Shown: in pieces, positions 1-9,153 of the stretch
Numbering within the stretch: position 1 is the stretch's first letter
Layout: each line of letters starts with the position of its first letter
From: Bacillus sp. REN16
GTDB taxonomy: Bacteria > Bacillota > Bacilli > Bacillales > Bacillaceae_L
NCBI RefSeq assembly: GCF_020731355.1
Contig: NZ_JAJFZK010000002.1
Span: 186,001-250,000, forward strand
Direction of reading: 5' to 3'
DNA: 64,000 nucleotides
Program-made: the position numbers and the translations under genes
The notes under the pieces: generated by a model
What the model was told of the DNA's origin: nothing
The model's database searches: none
Seen by the model: the letters and a program-made list of their open reading frames with translations, nothing else

Positions 1-920
1 GTTGTTACCATATCAATTTCTGGATATACTTTTGAAAGTTCATTTTCTAAGACAATCATTGCAAAGACGGAAGTTCCAACTGAAACGTTACCGGTTCGCT
101 TCTTCACACTATTTGTAGCAACCATTCCTGTTCCTGCATCACCCTCTGGTGGGCAAACAGGAATGCCTGGCTGTAATTCCTGTGACCGATCAAGAATTTT
201 TGCTCCAGCTTCTGTTAATTTTCCGCCATGTTCACCTGATACAAGTACCTTAGGAAGAATATCTTTTAGCTTCCAAGGATAGCTCTCGTTTGCTATTAAT
301 TCATCAAACTGCTTGAGCATTGATTCATTGTAGTCTTGTGTCGTTTCATCAATTGGGAACATTCCAGAGGCATCTCCTATGCCTAAGGCTTTGTTTCCGG
401 TCAGTAACCAATGAATGTAACCCGCTAAAGTTGTCATAAAATGTAATCGCGGTAAATGTTTCTCTTCATTAAGAATGGCTTGGTATAGGTGAGCAATACT
501 CCATCTTTCAGGAATATTGAAATTAAATTTTTCAGTCAATTTCTTTGCCGCAACTCCAGTTGTGGCGTTACGCCAGGTTCGAAACGGAACTAGTAGCTCA
601 CCTGTTTTGTCAAACGCCAGATACCCGTGCATCATGGCAGAAAATCCAATTGAACCAATCGTTCGAATTGTGATTCCATAGTTTCGTTCAACTTCCTGTT
701 TCATTTCACTGTAAGCTGTTTGCAAGCCAGTGATAACATCGTCTAAGTTGTACGTCCAAAATCCGTTTTCCAAGCGATTTTCCCATTCATAACTTCCGGA
801 TGCGATTGTTTCAAATTGATGATTAATTAACACTGCTTTAATACGTGTGGAACCTAATTCGATTCCTAGTGATGTTTCTCCCTTAGCAATCGCTTCTTTA
901 CTATCTACTCGAACTGCCAT
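1..920 (-). CDS. FGGY-family sugar kinase, AraK-like (partial, 3' end outside window)
   Basis: About 306 N-terminal residues are visible, running off the left edge. The protein opens with a sugar-kinase phosphate-binding segment ([12 protein letters not shown], about residues 18-29) and continues with [12 protein letters not shown] and a GDASGMFP segment, typical of the FGGY kinase fold. The N-terminus does not look like classical AraB (DYGTESGRA type); it resembles the non-orthologous ribulokinase AraK known from Clostridium arabinose operons. The ATG at 920 is chosen because GAGAGGGG lies just upstream. It diverges from araR, and its promoter holds an AraR operator, which supports a role in pentose (L-arabinose/L-ribulose) phosphorylation. 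The exact substrate is inferred; another FGGY kinase is possible. Confidence 0.8.
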   Translation of the reverse strand, partial: MAVRVDSKEAIAKGETSLGIELGSTRIKAVLINHQFETIASGSYEWENRLENGFWTYNLDDVITGLQTAYSEMKQEVERNYGITIRTIGSIGFSAMMHGYLAFDKTGELLVPFRTWRNATTGVAAKKLTEKFNFNIPERWSIAHLYQAILNEEKHLPRLHFMTTLAGYIHWLLTGNKALGIGDASGMFPIDETTQDYNESMLKQFDELIANESYPWKLKDILPKVLVSGEHGGKLTEAGAKILDRSQELQPGIPVCPPEGDAGTGMVATNSVKKRTGNVSVGTSVFAMIVLENELSKVYPEIDMVT

Positions 921-996
921 CACGATAACATCCCCTCTCTGGCAATAATTTTAATATGGATGCTTATTCTGTTTTCTTTTTTAAAATTACACCCCA

Positions 997-1025
997 AGTA
1001 TATTTTCTGTACGTACATTTGTCAA
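997..1025 (-). promoter_or_regulatory. Kinase promoter with AraR operator in the spacer
   Basis: Read on the minus strand, TTGACA (1025-1020) and TATACT (1002-997) are separated by exactly 17 bp, a near-ideal sigma-A promoter. The perfect palindrome TGTACGTACA (1008-1017) lies in the spacer and matches the core of the known Bacillus AraR operator (ATTTGTACGTACAAAT). Binding there would block RNA polymerase. Repression by AraR with relief by L-arabinose follows from family knowledge. Confidence 0.85.
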
Positions 1026-1158
1026 TAATATTAAAAAATATACAGACAATTATTTAGAAGTTGGTTCAATTTTTCTTCGTTATTTGTTATGATTTTAGAA
1101 CATGAGTAAAAGTTATTTGTCCATTATAGCTGTGATTCCTTCTATTTCCGACACTGCC

Positions 1159-1187
1159 ATGATAGAATATGTCCATACAACTATACT
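1159..1187 (+). promoter_or_regulatory. araR promoter with AraR operator (autoregulation)
   Basis: A candidate -35 ATGATA (1159-1164) and -10 TATACT (1182-1187) are 17 bp apart. The spacer is filled by ATATGTCCATACAACT (1167-1182), a one-to-few mismatch version of the AraR operator. The geometry mirrors the divergent kinase promoter, so AraR probably represses itself as well. Confidence 0.65.
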
Positions 1188-1232
1188 TAGTGTGAAATAT
1201 GTATGCTTGAACTACTGAAAGAAGTGAATAAA

Positions 1233-2324
1233 ATGAAACCCAAATATCAGGTCATCATTGATGACATTAAAAGTAAAATTCTTTCCGGTGATTATAAAGT
1301 TGGAGAACAAATACCTACTGAATTTGCGATGCAAGAAAAGTACGAAGTAAGCAGGCACACAGTAAGAAAGTCCATTTTAGAGCTATCAAAAGAAGGGTTT
1401 TTACGAAGTGAAAAAGGGTCTGGCACGTATGTTAGCAACCAATATCGATCAAAATCCAATGGACATTCAACAAAAAAAACAATCGGTGTCATCACAACCT
1501 ACATCTCTGATTACATTTTCCCATCAATTATTCGTGGAATCGAAGCGAGATTGAATGAGGATAATTATTCGCTTCTTCTGGCTAGTACAAATAATGATGT
1601 CGAACTAGAAAAAAAGGCTTTGGAGATGATGTTATCATTTGGGGTAGACGGTCTAATTGTCGAACCTACCAAAAGTAATCTGTACAATCCTAATATTTCA
1701 TACTATCTATCATTTAAGGAACAGGATGTACCGTTCATCATGATCAATGCTTATTATGAGGAATTGGAGGTTCCTTTCCTATGTCTTGATGACGTTCAAT
1801 CCAGTTATCTCGCAACAAAGGAATTAATTTCAAAGGGGCATATACAGATTGGACTCATTTCCAAAAAAGATGATTTACAAGGAAAATACCGAATGAAAGG
1901 ATATATAAAAGCACTTGGAGAAGCCAAACTACGATTTCAACCAGAGTTAGTGCTTTCATACGATACTGAAACGAAAAAGCATCTTTACACTCATTTAAAA
2001 GAGTTCATAAACGAAAATAAGGACATGCTGACAGCTCTTGTATGCTATAACGACGAGATTGGATTGGAAGTAGCAAATGTATGTAGAGAACTTGGGATTT
2101 CCGTTCCTGAAGAGTTATCTATTGTAGGGCAGGATAATTCGTATATTGCCAAGAATGCAAATATCAAACTAACGACATTAACCCACCCGCAAGAACAAAT
2201 GGGACGTGATGCAGCGGATTGGATTATAAAGAAATTACAAGGTAAGAAGGATTTACCTAATGAAACTATTTATCAGCCCGTGTTGATTGAAGGAGAAACT
2301 GTAAAAGAATTAGAAGTCCAATAA
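1233..2324 (+). CDS. araR: Arabinose-responsive transcriptional repressor AraR
   Basis: The protein is 363 residues, close to the 362 of B. subtilis AraR. Residues 1-75 form a GntR-type winged helix (IPTEFAMQEKYEVSRHTVRKSI followed by GSGTYVSN). The rest is a LacI/periplasmic-binding-like effector domain (IGVITTYISDYIFPSIIRG, then GVDGLIVEP and ELSIVGQDNS). This GntR-LacI fusion is diagnostic of AraR. The ATG at 1233 is preferred over 1203 because GAAAGAAGTG lies 7 nt upstream, while 1203 has no ribosome binding site. Operators lie in both divergent promoters. It is expected to bind DNA as a dimer and release it on L-arabinose, tying arabinan side-chain use to the surrounding pectin genes. 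Confidence 0.93.
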   Translation: MKPKYQVIIDDIKSKILSGDYKVGEQIPTEFAMQEKYEVSRHTVRKSILELSKEGFLRSEKGSGTYVSNQYRSKSNGHSTKKTIGVITTYISDYIFPSIIRGIEARLNEDNYSLLLASTNNDVELEKKALEMMLSFGVDGLIVEPTKSNLYNPNISYYLSFKEQDVPFIMINAYYEELEVPFLCLDDVQSSYLATKELISKGHIQIGLISKKDDLQGKYRMKGYIKALGEAKLRFQPELVLSYDTETKKHLYTHLKEFINENKDMLTALVCYNDEIGLEVANVCRELGISVPEELSIVGQDNSYIAKNANIKLTTLTHPQEQMGRDAADWIIKKLQGKKDLPNETIYQPVLIEGETVKELEVQ

Positions 2325-2357
2325 AAGCAACGCCTAAGTAGACGTTGCTTCTTTTTA
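2325..2357. terminator. Terminator downstream of araR
   Basis: AAGCAACG (2325-2332) pairs with CGTTGCTT (2343-2350), followed by CTTTTT. It lies between the convergent araR and the GH42 gene and probably ends araR transcripts. Confidence 0.8.
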
Positions 2358-2362
2358 ATACT

Positions 2363-4363
2363 CTAGTTCTCGTTAAATTGAATAATCTTATATTCAAAAC
2401 CACTAAGTTCGATTTTTCCTGGATTAACGACTTGATTTGTCTGCATATCGACACCGGTTTTTGGGATCGTGACAGAACCGCCTTTACCATCCATATTGAT
2501 AATAAACCAAACACTGGAACCGTCCCCTTGTTTTGCTTGTCTTGGAACTACGATGGTTCCGGGTGATACATCGGTTCTTAGGGTCAGATTTGCTTGTTGT
2601 GAATAGTGATTGATTAGATTCTGAAGGAGTAGATCTCCGGCCTCTCCAGTTGGTAAGGATCCGAGCATGACAATTTTACCCTGACCAATTGTATGCTCTG
2701 AAATGAAGGATTTTCCTTTCGACAGCCCTTCTTCGATCATTCCAATGGAAGTCTTAGAATCTGCTTCAAATACTGAGCTCCATAAGCTTAATGGTGCGGA
2801 AATATCAAAGGCACGTCCAATCGTTTCTGTTCCATCCATTGGATAGGTGTACAATACATTTACTCCGGTAATCTTCTCAAGCTCACCTAGAGCACGATCT
2901 GTATGGATCGTATGATTTTCAGTCCGTCCCCCAGTTAAAGGACCGACTATCCAAGTGCCACCATTCTCTACAAACTTCTTTGCATGTTCAATATATTCAG
3001 ATGATAGATAGTGAATGAACGGTGTAAATAATAGCTTGTATCCATCGAGGCTTGCTCCTTCAGGTATTAAATCCCGATGTATCCCCATCGTTACCACCCG
3101 TTTATAAAAGTCGGCGAATAGGACTCGATAGTTTAGCCCTTGATGCGGCTCGGTTTTCATGAATGCCTCTGCTCTGTCAGAATACGTAATCGCAAGTTCT
3201 GCTTGAGAAGGGTTTGTTGAAAGAATGATCTCTTCAATTTCCTTTCTCATTTCCGCTACTTCTAGCACATTTTCAAAGCCAACAGTCGGTTTCCCCCACG
3301 CGCTTATGACGGATCCATGTGGCTGTTCACAGCCAGCTCGCTGCTGTCTCCATAACCAATAACAGAAAGCTTCAGCACCTAATGCATAAGCTGCCACTGC
3401 TTCGGCTTTCAAATATCCATTCGGATGTGCAATCGCATGACTCTCCAAGGATGCTGCATATGACGGACTTGTTTCCATCACCCAGTGGCCTGTTCCCTTT
3501 TTAAAATTTCTCCATAAATCATGAAGCATAAGATAATTCGGGAAATTATCGATCATTGTGTAAGTGTCAAACGATGCAAAATCCAAGTTTTTGAACAATC
3601 GCTCGTTATCAACACTAAAGAAAACAGAGCTATTATGCGTAATTGGTGCAGTAGAATACTTTCTTATGATTTCAGCCTGTCCATCGGAAAACTCAGCAAT
3701 TTTCTCCATCGAAAAGATTTGGTACATGGTACTTAATGATGAATTGTGTAAAAATGGAGCTGGTCCTGGCTGAGGTACTTGTTCAAAGCTCAGGTAAGCT
3801 TCACTCCAAATATCCGCCCCCCATGCATCATTTAAATTTTCAATTGTTTCATAGCGTTCCTTTAACCAAAGATGCCATTGTTCTTGGCAGGTTGGACACA
3901 TACATTCACTCACATGACACTTAAATTCATTATCGATTTGCCACCCAATAACACCTGGTAGACTTCCAACTGCTTTTGCTAGATTTTCAGTTACGAGTGA
4001 TGCTCTTTCCCGAAAATATGGATGGTTCGTACAGGCGTGCTGTCTTGAACCATGCCCCATCACCTTCCCGTCACGATCAACATACATGCGTTCCGGATGT
4101 CCGTGTGTAAACCATATTGGAGGGGTAGGTGTTGGCGTACACATGACTGTTTCAATGCCATTTTTAAAAAGCTTTTCAACGATGTTCACAAAGAAACTTA
4201 AGTCAAATTTGCCTTCCTCGGGTTCCATCTTAGACCATGCGAATTCTCCGATTCTCACCACATTAATACCCGTTTGTTTCATTAACCTGATATCTTCTTC
4301 TATGACGGATTCGTTCCAAAGCTCTGGATAGTAGGCCGCACCGTGATATAATTTCTTACCCAT
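2363..4363 (-). CDS. GH42 beta-galactosidase (module A)
   Basis: A 666-residue cytoplasmic GH42 beta-galactosidase (YesZ/GanA family) that removes galactose from RG-I galactan side-chain fragments. The acid/base Glu is in WQIDNEF (about E146) and the nucleophile Glu in HWVMETSP (about E297). The four-Cys zinc site seen in GH42 enzymes is present (about C111, C154, C156, C159). There is no signal peptide. The ATG at 4363 is preferred because GAGGTG lies 6 nt upstream; GTG/ATG at 4372/4369 overlap that site. It is the last gene of a GH115-acetylesterase-GH42 run and a close paralog of the gene ending at 40966. Beta-galactosidase activity is secure by family; the linkage preference is inferred. 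Confidence 0.93.
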   Translation of the reverse strand: MGKKLYHGAAYYPELWNESVIEEDIRLMKQTGINVVRIGEFAWSKMEPEEGKFDLSFFVNIVEKLFKNGIETVMCTPTPTPPIWFTHGHPERMYVDRDGKVMGHGSRQHACTNHPYFRERASLVTENLAKAVGSLPGVIGWQIDNEFKCHVSECMCPTCQEQWHLWLKERYETIENLNDAWGADIWSEAYLSFEQVPQPGPAPFLHNSSLSTMYQIFSMEKIAEFSDGQAEIIRKYSTAPITHNSSVFFSVDNERLFKNLDFASFDTYTMIDNFPNYLMLHDLWRNFKKGTGHWVMETSPSYAASLESHAIAHPNGYLKAEAVAAYALGAEAFCYWLWRQQRAGCEQPHGSVISAWGKPTVGFENVLEVAEMRKEIEEIILSTNPSQAELAITYSDRAEAFMKTEPHQGLNYRVLFADFYKRVVTMGIHRDLIPEGASLDGYKLLFTPFIHYLSSEYIEHAKKFVENGGTWIVGPLTGGRTENHTIHTDRALGELEKITGVNVLYTYPMDGTETIGRAFDISAPLSLWSSVFEADSKTSIGMIEEGLSKGKSFISEHTIGQGKIVMLGSLPTGEAGDLLLQNLINHYSQQANLTLRTDVSPGTIVVPRQAKQGDGSSVWFIINMDGKGGSVTIPKTGVDMQTNQVVNPGKIELSGFEYKIIQFNEN

Positions 4364-4385
4364 CTTCATCACCTCATTTGTTTTT

Positions 4386-5075
4386 CTACTGTTTAATAAA
4401 AGATTTGATTGGCAGATCTAATTCTTGGATTCCTTCAAGAACAAGCTTTCCAACTTCCCTTGCACCATGCTCACAAAAATGAGTGTTGTCTTGAACCCCA
4501 TCCGGGTAATTTGGATTTTCATTTGGTGCAAACCACGTGAATAATTGCTTGGAACCTTCAGGACCCAGTGTTTCATAAAGTGTTTTTGTTTTTTCCCATA
4601 GGTTTATCAGTGGAACATCTAGCTTTTCAGCTAATTGAATCATGGCAATTGGATAGTCACCGAGACTACTTTGGATCTTTCCTTGTTCATCAAATGCTCT
4701 GCGTTGAACGGAAGTCACTAAGACGGGGATGGCTCCCTTCTCTCTCGCTCCATTCACATATTTGGTTAAGTTTGATTGATAGGTAGTAAATGGATCGGTA
4801 CCAAACGATTTTTGGTCATTATGTCCAAATTGAATAAATAGGTAATCATCAGGTTGGATGAAATGAAGGATGGTATCTAAATAGCCTTGTTCCATAAATG
4901 TATTCGTGCTGGCTCCACCCTTCGCAAAGTTATGAACCTTCACTTGATCTGTAAAAAAGGATTGAAACACCTGTCCCCAACCAGCCATTGGTGCCTCATG
5001 TTTCGGGCAACTCGCGACAGTAGAATCACCTGCTAAAAAAAGATTTGTCATATCAGAAACTGGATTGTTTTTCAT
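4386..5075 (-). CDS. Rhamnogalacturonan acetylesterase (SGNH/GDSL), copy A
   Basis: A 229-residue SGNH hydrolase of the RhgT/YesY type (217-232 residues in B. subtilis), which deacetylates rhamnogalacturonan fragments. Block I GDSTV has the catalytic Ser at about residue 18; block II GGAST, block III GHND and block V DNTH (about D196, H199) are all present. There is no signal peptide, so it acts on imported oligosaccharides. AAGGAGG lies just before the ATG. It begins 3 nt after the GH115-like stop and is probably translationally coupled. A second copy lies at 48221-48871. Confidence 0.92.
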   Translation of the reverse strand: MKNNPVSDMTNLFLAGDSTVASCPKHEAPMAGWGQVFQSFFTDQVKVHNFAKGGASTNTFMEQGYLDTILHFIQPDDYLFIQFGHNDQKSFGTDPFTTYQSNLTKYVNGAREKGAIPVLVTSVQRRAFDEQGKIQSSLGDYPIAMIQLAEKLDVPLINLWEKTKTLYETLGPEGSKQLFTWFAPNENPNYPDGVQDNTHFCEHGAREVGKLVLEGIQELDLPIKSFIKQ

Positions 5076-5078
5076 ATA

Positions 5079-7160
5079 TTAATCCTCCTTATCTAGTAAT
5101 TTTTCTGCTAGTTTAATGGCTAACTCATCGTTTGACAATGGATTGCGATGAGTGTTTTCCAAGTAAATATGCTTTTCTGTTTCTGGCATAATATATTCCT
5201 TATACCATAAAAAGAAATGAGGGCTATCGCCATGCATCCGCACAAATCTACGTGCTGTATCTAGTGATTGAATCGTACTCTCAATATTCGTTAACCAATC
5301 GGCACGGTAAAAGTTTTTCCATTTTCCATGTTCTGCCCGTTGAAACGCTTGTTGTCCCAGCTTATAGGCGCCAATAGCTTTTGATAAGTAAACAAATGCA
5401 AGAGGATATTTTTCCTGAACGAAAGCACTATACGCACTACATAACAAGATAAATCCCTTACATCCAGAAACATGCAGTTCGACTTGGAAAATAAATTGAT
5501 CATAAAAGCGTGTTTGATCCTCATTTTTCAATTGAGGTAAGAGTTCCTGGCAATTTTCTAAAAGCTCTTCCCAACTATTTAAGGCCGTCTCACACTTTTC
5601 CTTAAACCAGTGAACCTGTTCTGAAAAAGGGACATCACCTGTTGCCCAGAAAAGCTTTGAATCAGGTACATTTGATTTTCCCTGTAACCAATGCCCTATG
5701 ATTCGTCTTGCATTATGATGGTAAAATTCCTCTCCCGCTCGATCATCTGAGTGAACGCCATAGTGTATCGTACAATCAAAGTAACTCGTATAAAGATTGA
5801 TGATTTCATTTGCATTCGATGAGTAAAGACGGTTCACAAATGTATGTAAATGATTGGCTACGTTGATATTTCCGTTATTCCATAATTCCTTCATTAAATC
5901 TAATGTATAAAGATGCGGCCGTATATTTCCGCTATTTAGTAAGAGGTAAGAGTCAGCCCCCTGGCGAAAAGCCTGCTCAACCTCTTCCTTAATTAGTTCG
6001 GGTGAAGAAGGAAACATCGTCAAATGATTGGAAGCCTGCAGGTCGTGAAAAGTAATATGATAATAAATACCATGTTCACCGAAATCCTTTTCAGTTGGCA
6101 AAGCAGGAATTCTGCCTTTTTCATTTCCCTGACGGCGCGACACCATTTTGCCGTAGCCATTATCAGCCCAAATCTTAATGATTTCATCAGGTACATCAAT
6201 ATGCCCAGATTTATAGAGTTCTGCTATTTCTCCATATAAAGCCATGCAGCAAACTGGCTCCTCCACTGCTTGACAGACCATTTCATATTGCCTTCTGACT
6301 ACCTTGGAAATCATGTCGCCTCGTTTTTCCGGTGTGTCAAACTGCGGATCATACAACCAAAACGGTGCATCCCCTTGTCCACGAAATGATAATACCCACA
6401 CAATCTTGTCGTCTTTTTGTTTTTGAATCGCTTCTTCCCATAATGCTTCAAACAATTCTGGGTGATCTTGATAACTTGGTGTTTTATTGGGGTAAGCTCG
6501 TAAGAACATTTCGGCACCCAAAGGTTCGGCATGATGATGAGTTACCCAAAGCCCCATTTCTGATGCTAACTCTGCATGTATTCCATGTTTAGGCAGGTCA
6601 GTTCCTGGAATCACCATATTTCCGCCGCATCTTAATAAAGCTTCAAAAACGGGAACCCATACCTCTTTCGTTGGAGGGTATTCCTCCTTCCAGCCAATCA
6701 GACAAACCTCATCATTCACAAACCAGCCACGGTATTTTACCTTTTTTTCTTCGGAATCATAAGATACCGTTGGGATAGGAATGTCATTTTTTTGTAGTAT
6801 CGGTATATCTGCCCAAAACCAAAATGGGTCTACCCCTAAATATTTTTCGCTGTAATAAAGCAAACCATAAATGATTCCCAAATCGTCATACCCGATAATA
6901 TGAAATGACCATTTCCCTTTATTCTCTACGAACCGAAAGCTAAAAGCTTCAGGTCTCGCTGGACATTCCTCATCGTTCTCTGCATAGCGAATGACAATAT
7001 CGGCAGTTTCGGATACCAGTGTTTGAAGTAGCGGTGTCTTTCCGAATACATGAAGATGATCTCTTCGAATCATATCCAGCGCATGCTTTACTGGGTTTGT
7101 TAGTTTGTCTGGCACGGAAATGATTGAGTTCGCATTAATCACCACACATGAAGGCTGCAT
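5079..7160 (-). CDS. GH115-like glycoside hydrolase (putative alpha-glucuronidase family)
   Basis: A 693-residue protein whose N-terminal half carries the GH115 signature order: GYDDLGIIYGLLYYSE (about residue 92), then a FWFWADIP segment, then KYRGWFVNDE (about residue 141). Known GH115 enzymes remove (4-O-methyl)glucuronic acid from xylan or arabinogalactan and are usually around 900 residues or more, so this form is short, with the usual C-terminal region reduced. There is no signal peptide. AAGGAGG lies upstream of the ATG. It leads a unit with the acetylesterase and GH42 galactosidase, which suggests it trims glucuronic acid from galactan or arabinogalactan side chains. Family placement is by motif recall; the substrate is inferred. 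Confidence 0.75.
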   Translation of the reverse strand: MQPSCVVINANSIISVPDKLTNPVKHALDMIRRDHLHVFGKTPLLQTLVSETADIVIRYAENDEECPARPEAFSFRFVENKGKWSFHIIGYDDLGIIYGLLYYSEKYLGVDPFWFWADIPILQKNDIPIPTVSYDSEEKKVKYRGWFVNDEVCLIGWKEEYPPTKEVWVPVFEALLRCGGNMVIPGTDLPKHGIHAELASEMGLWVTHHHAEPLGAEMFLRAYPNKTPSYQDHPELFEALWEEAIQKQKDDKIVWVLSFRGQGDAPFWLYDPQFDTPEKRGDMISKVVRRQYEMVCQAVEEPVCCMALYGEIAELYKSGHIDVPDEIIKIWADNGYGKMVSRRQGNEKGRIPALPTEKDFGEHGIYYHITFHDLQASNHLTMFPSSPELIKEEVEQAFRQGADSYLLLNSGNIRPHLYTLDLMKELWNNGNINVANHLHTFVNRLYSSNANEIINLYTSYFDCTIHYGVHSDDRAGEEFYHHNARRIIGHWLQGKSNVPDSKLFWATGDVPFSEQVHWFKEKCETALNSWEELLENCQELLPQLKNEDQTRFYDQFIFQVELHVSGCKGFILLCSAYSAFVQEKYPLAFVYLSKAIGAYKLGQQAFQRAEHGKWKNFYRADWLTNIESTIQSLDTARRFVRMHGDSPHFFLWYKEYIMPETEKHIYLENTHRNPLSNDELAIKLAEKLLDKED

Positions 7161-7231
7161 CTGTTTTCCTCCTTATGAATCTAGTACTCTAACAATTAAA
7201 TGGCATATGTGGCTTGAACTCTATGTTGAGT

Positions 7232-7820
7232 TTCGATAATTTGCATTAAATCTGAGATTTATGCTTCGAACTTCGATTATTTGCGTCATCTCCACGATAT
7301 TTGCGTCGAACTCCGATTATTTGCGTCATATCCACGATTTATGCTTCGAACTCCCGTTATTTGCGTCAAATCCACGATATATGCGTCGAACTCCCGTTAT
7401 TTGCTTCAAATCCGAGATTTATGCGTCGAACTACGATTATTTGCGTCAAATCTGAGATTTATGCTTCGAACTTCGGTTATTTGCATCAAATCCGAGATTT
7501 ATGCGTCGGAACTTCAGCTATTTGCATCAAATCCACGATATATGCTTCGAACTCCGGTTATTTGCTTCAAATCTGAGATTTATGCTTCGAACTCCGGTTA
7601 TTTGCTTCAAATCTGAGATATATGCGTCGAACTTCGGTTATTTGCTTCTAATCTGAGATTTATGCTTCGAACTTCGATTATTTGCTTCAAATCCGAGATA
7701 TTTGCGTCGTCCCGCGATTATTTGCATCATATCCGGGATTTATGCTTCGAACCCCGATTATTTGCTTCAAATCCAAGATTTTTGCGTCGTCCCGCGATTA
7801 TTTGCTTCATATCCGAGAGA
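7232..7820. repeat. Tandem repeat, 15 copies of 40 bp (20-bp half-units)
   Basis: TTGC (within ATTTGCNTC) recurs at 7241, 7281, 7321, 7361, 7401, 7441, 7481, 7522, 7562, 7602, 7642, 7682, 7722, 7762 and 7802: a 40-bp period with a single 1-bp insertion. Each unit is two related 20-bp halves, one ATTTATGCTTCGAACTCCG-like and one TTATTTGCTTCAAATCCGAG-like. The array is free of stop codons in several frames, which creates spurious ORFs, but there is no start/RBS or codon logic. It fills the gap between the GH105 gene and the GH115 promoter region. Function unknown. Confidence 0.92.
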
Positions 7821-7832
7821 GATGAATACTCG

Positions 7833-8864
7833 TCATGTTACTATTGATTTCCTTTTTAATACCTGTGACAAAAAAGCAAGTGCGAGACCTTGGCCCCAGC
7901 CTTGAACCCGTTTAAATGGTACTTCCTTATAGCCATTGGCATCAAACATAACCGCCGTTCCAGAGGAAACTCCCATCACCGAACCGTCTTCTTTTATTTT
8001 TCCAAGAATGCCATGAATCGACCGTTGAATGTATTTGTTATATAATTTTCCTCTCGTTAATAATGCAGCAGCAATCCCTGCAGAGCCAGATGTCTCGAGA
8101 TAGGATGAAGGATCATCTACAATTGTATGCCATAGTCCTGTCTCTGATTGAAGACGAACTAATGCACTTAGTTGATCACGTAACGAATCGGCGATAATCA
8201 TATAAGATGGATGCTGCACTTCAATAAGCTCAAGTGCTCTAGCCATCGTATAAGCAGCCCAGCCGTTGCCTCTTGCCCAAAAAATACTAGACATATGGTT
8301 CTGCGCTAAATTGTCCCATCCATGGTAATAAAGATTCGTATCGTCATCCTGTAGAAATCTTTCATGTCCATGATATTGTTTTAATCCAAAATTGAAAAAG
8401 TCTTCCCTGTCTAACAAATGACCGATTCTTAACAGAAAATATCCTGCCATAAACATCGTGTCTACCCATGCTTGCTCAGGAAAATGATATTTGTCTCCAT
8501 TGACGGTATGCTGCAAGACTCCATCATCAAAACGCTCCGCATCATGAAGTAAGAACTCCGCCATTTTTGTGGCATGTTCAATGTATTTTTCATCATTTGT
8601 TGCCTTATATAGGGTAAGCAGGATATGTCCGATCGACGAGGCGTTCACCGTTAGCTTTGGCAGACCATCCTCCAGCTCCTCATCTACCCAATTTTTCACA
8701 AATTGTAAATACTTATCTTCTCCGGTTGCTTCATACGCTTCAGCAATACCATAAAACGCAACCCCTCCAGGCCAATCCCAACCAAAATCCATATTTATTG
8801 TTCTCTCAATAACTTGGTCAATCGCCTGACAAATCTTGTTATCTTCCAGTACTAGCTGTGGCAT
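7833..8864 (-). CDS. GH105 unsaturated rhamnogalacturonyl hydrolase (YesR-like), copy A
   Basis: 343 residues, matching B. subtilis YesR (344). GH105 enzymes cleave the unsaturated galacturonyl residue from rhamnogalacturonan-lyase products in the cytosol by hydration chemistry. The (alpha/alpha)6-barrel motifs are visible: GWDWPGGVA near the N-terminus, AWVDTMFM with the general-acid Asp (about D135), and WARGNGWAAYTMA. There is no signal peptide. GAGGAGG precedes the ATG. It follows GH51 and the DUF6171 gene in the same direction and ends 13 nt before the tandem repeat array begins to fade. A second, more divergent GH105 is at 47104-48189. Confidence 0.92.
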   Translation of the reverse strand: MPQLVLEDNKICQAIDQVIERTINMDFGWDWPGGVAFYGIAEAYEATGEDKYLQFVKNWVDEELEDGLPKLTVNASSIGHILLTLYKATNDEKYIEHATKMAEFLLHDAERFDDGVLQHTVNGDKYHFPEQAWVDTMFMAGYFLLRIGHLLDREDFFNFGLKQYHGHERFLQDDDTNLYYHGWDNLAQNHMSSIFWARGNGWAAYTMARALELIEVQHPSYMIIADSLRDQLSALVRLQSETGLWHTIVDDPSSYLETSGSAGIAAALLTRGKLYNKYIQRSIHGILGKIKEDGSVMGVSSGTAVMFDANGYKEVPFKRVQGWGQGLALAFLSQVLKRKSIVT

Positions 8865-8892
8865 ACTTTTTCCTCCTCGTTTTGTTTTACAC

Positions 8893-9153
8893 TCAGCGTT
8901 CCTTGGTCCACTTTGTATCCACTGGATTTGGACAGCTCTTCTGTTTAAATTTCGCTTGATAGTTTACGATAAACCCTCCGTACCTGCAGGTGGTTCCATA
9001 TTGCAGAGCAGTGCAGCTGTTACATTCTTTTAAACGAGTTTCATAGATTTCATCTGTTACAATTAATGAAGGATCTTCTTCAGCTTCTATTACAAGTTTC
9101 TGAATGACTTCGTCTGAAACAATAACTGTTTCTTTGCATCCCTTACAAGTCAT
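8893..9153 (-). CDS. Small Cys-rich DUF6171-type protein
   Basis: 86 residues with CKGC at the N-terminus, then [12 protein letters not shown] and SCPNP: six or more cysteines in paired spacing suggesting a metal-binding (zinc) knuckle. It resembles the small DUF6171 proteins of Bacillaceae, whose function is unknown. The ATG overlaps the last 11 nt of the GH51 gene and lacks a strong Shine-Dalgarno, so translation is probably coupled to GH51. It sits between two carbohydrate enzymes, but nothing in it suggests catalysis. No function is proposed. Confidence 0.75.
   Translation of the reverse strand: MTCKGCKETVIVSDEVIQKLVIEAEEDPSLIVTDEIYETRLKECNSCTALQYGTTCRYGGFIVNYQAKFKQKSCPNPVDTKWTKER

Noticed and set aside
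7232-7820. Possible CRISPR array
   Set aside because: The repeats are contiguous with no unique spacers, the units vary, and no cas genes are nearby.
7261-7905. Overlapping plus-strand ORFs of 61-111 codons (repeated IRDLC/FASN residues)
   Set aside because: They are three-frame readings of the 40-bp tandem array, without ribosome sites or start logic.
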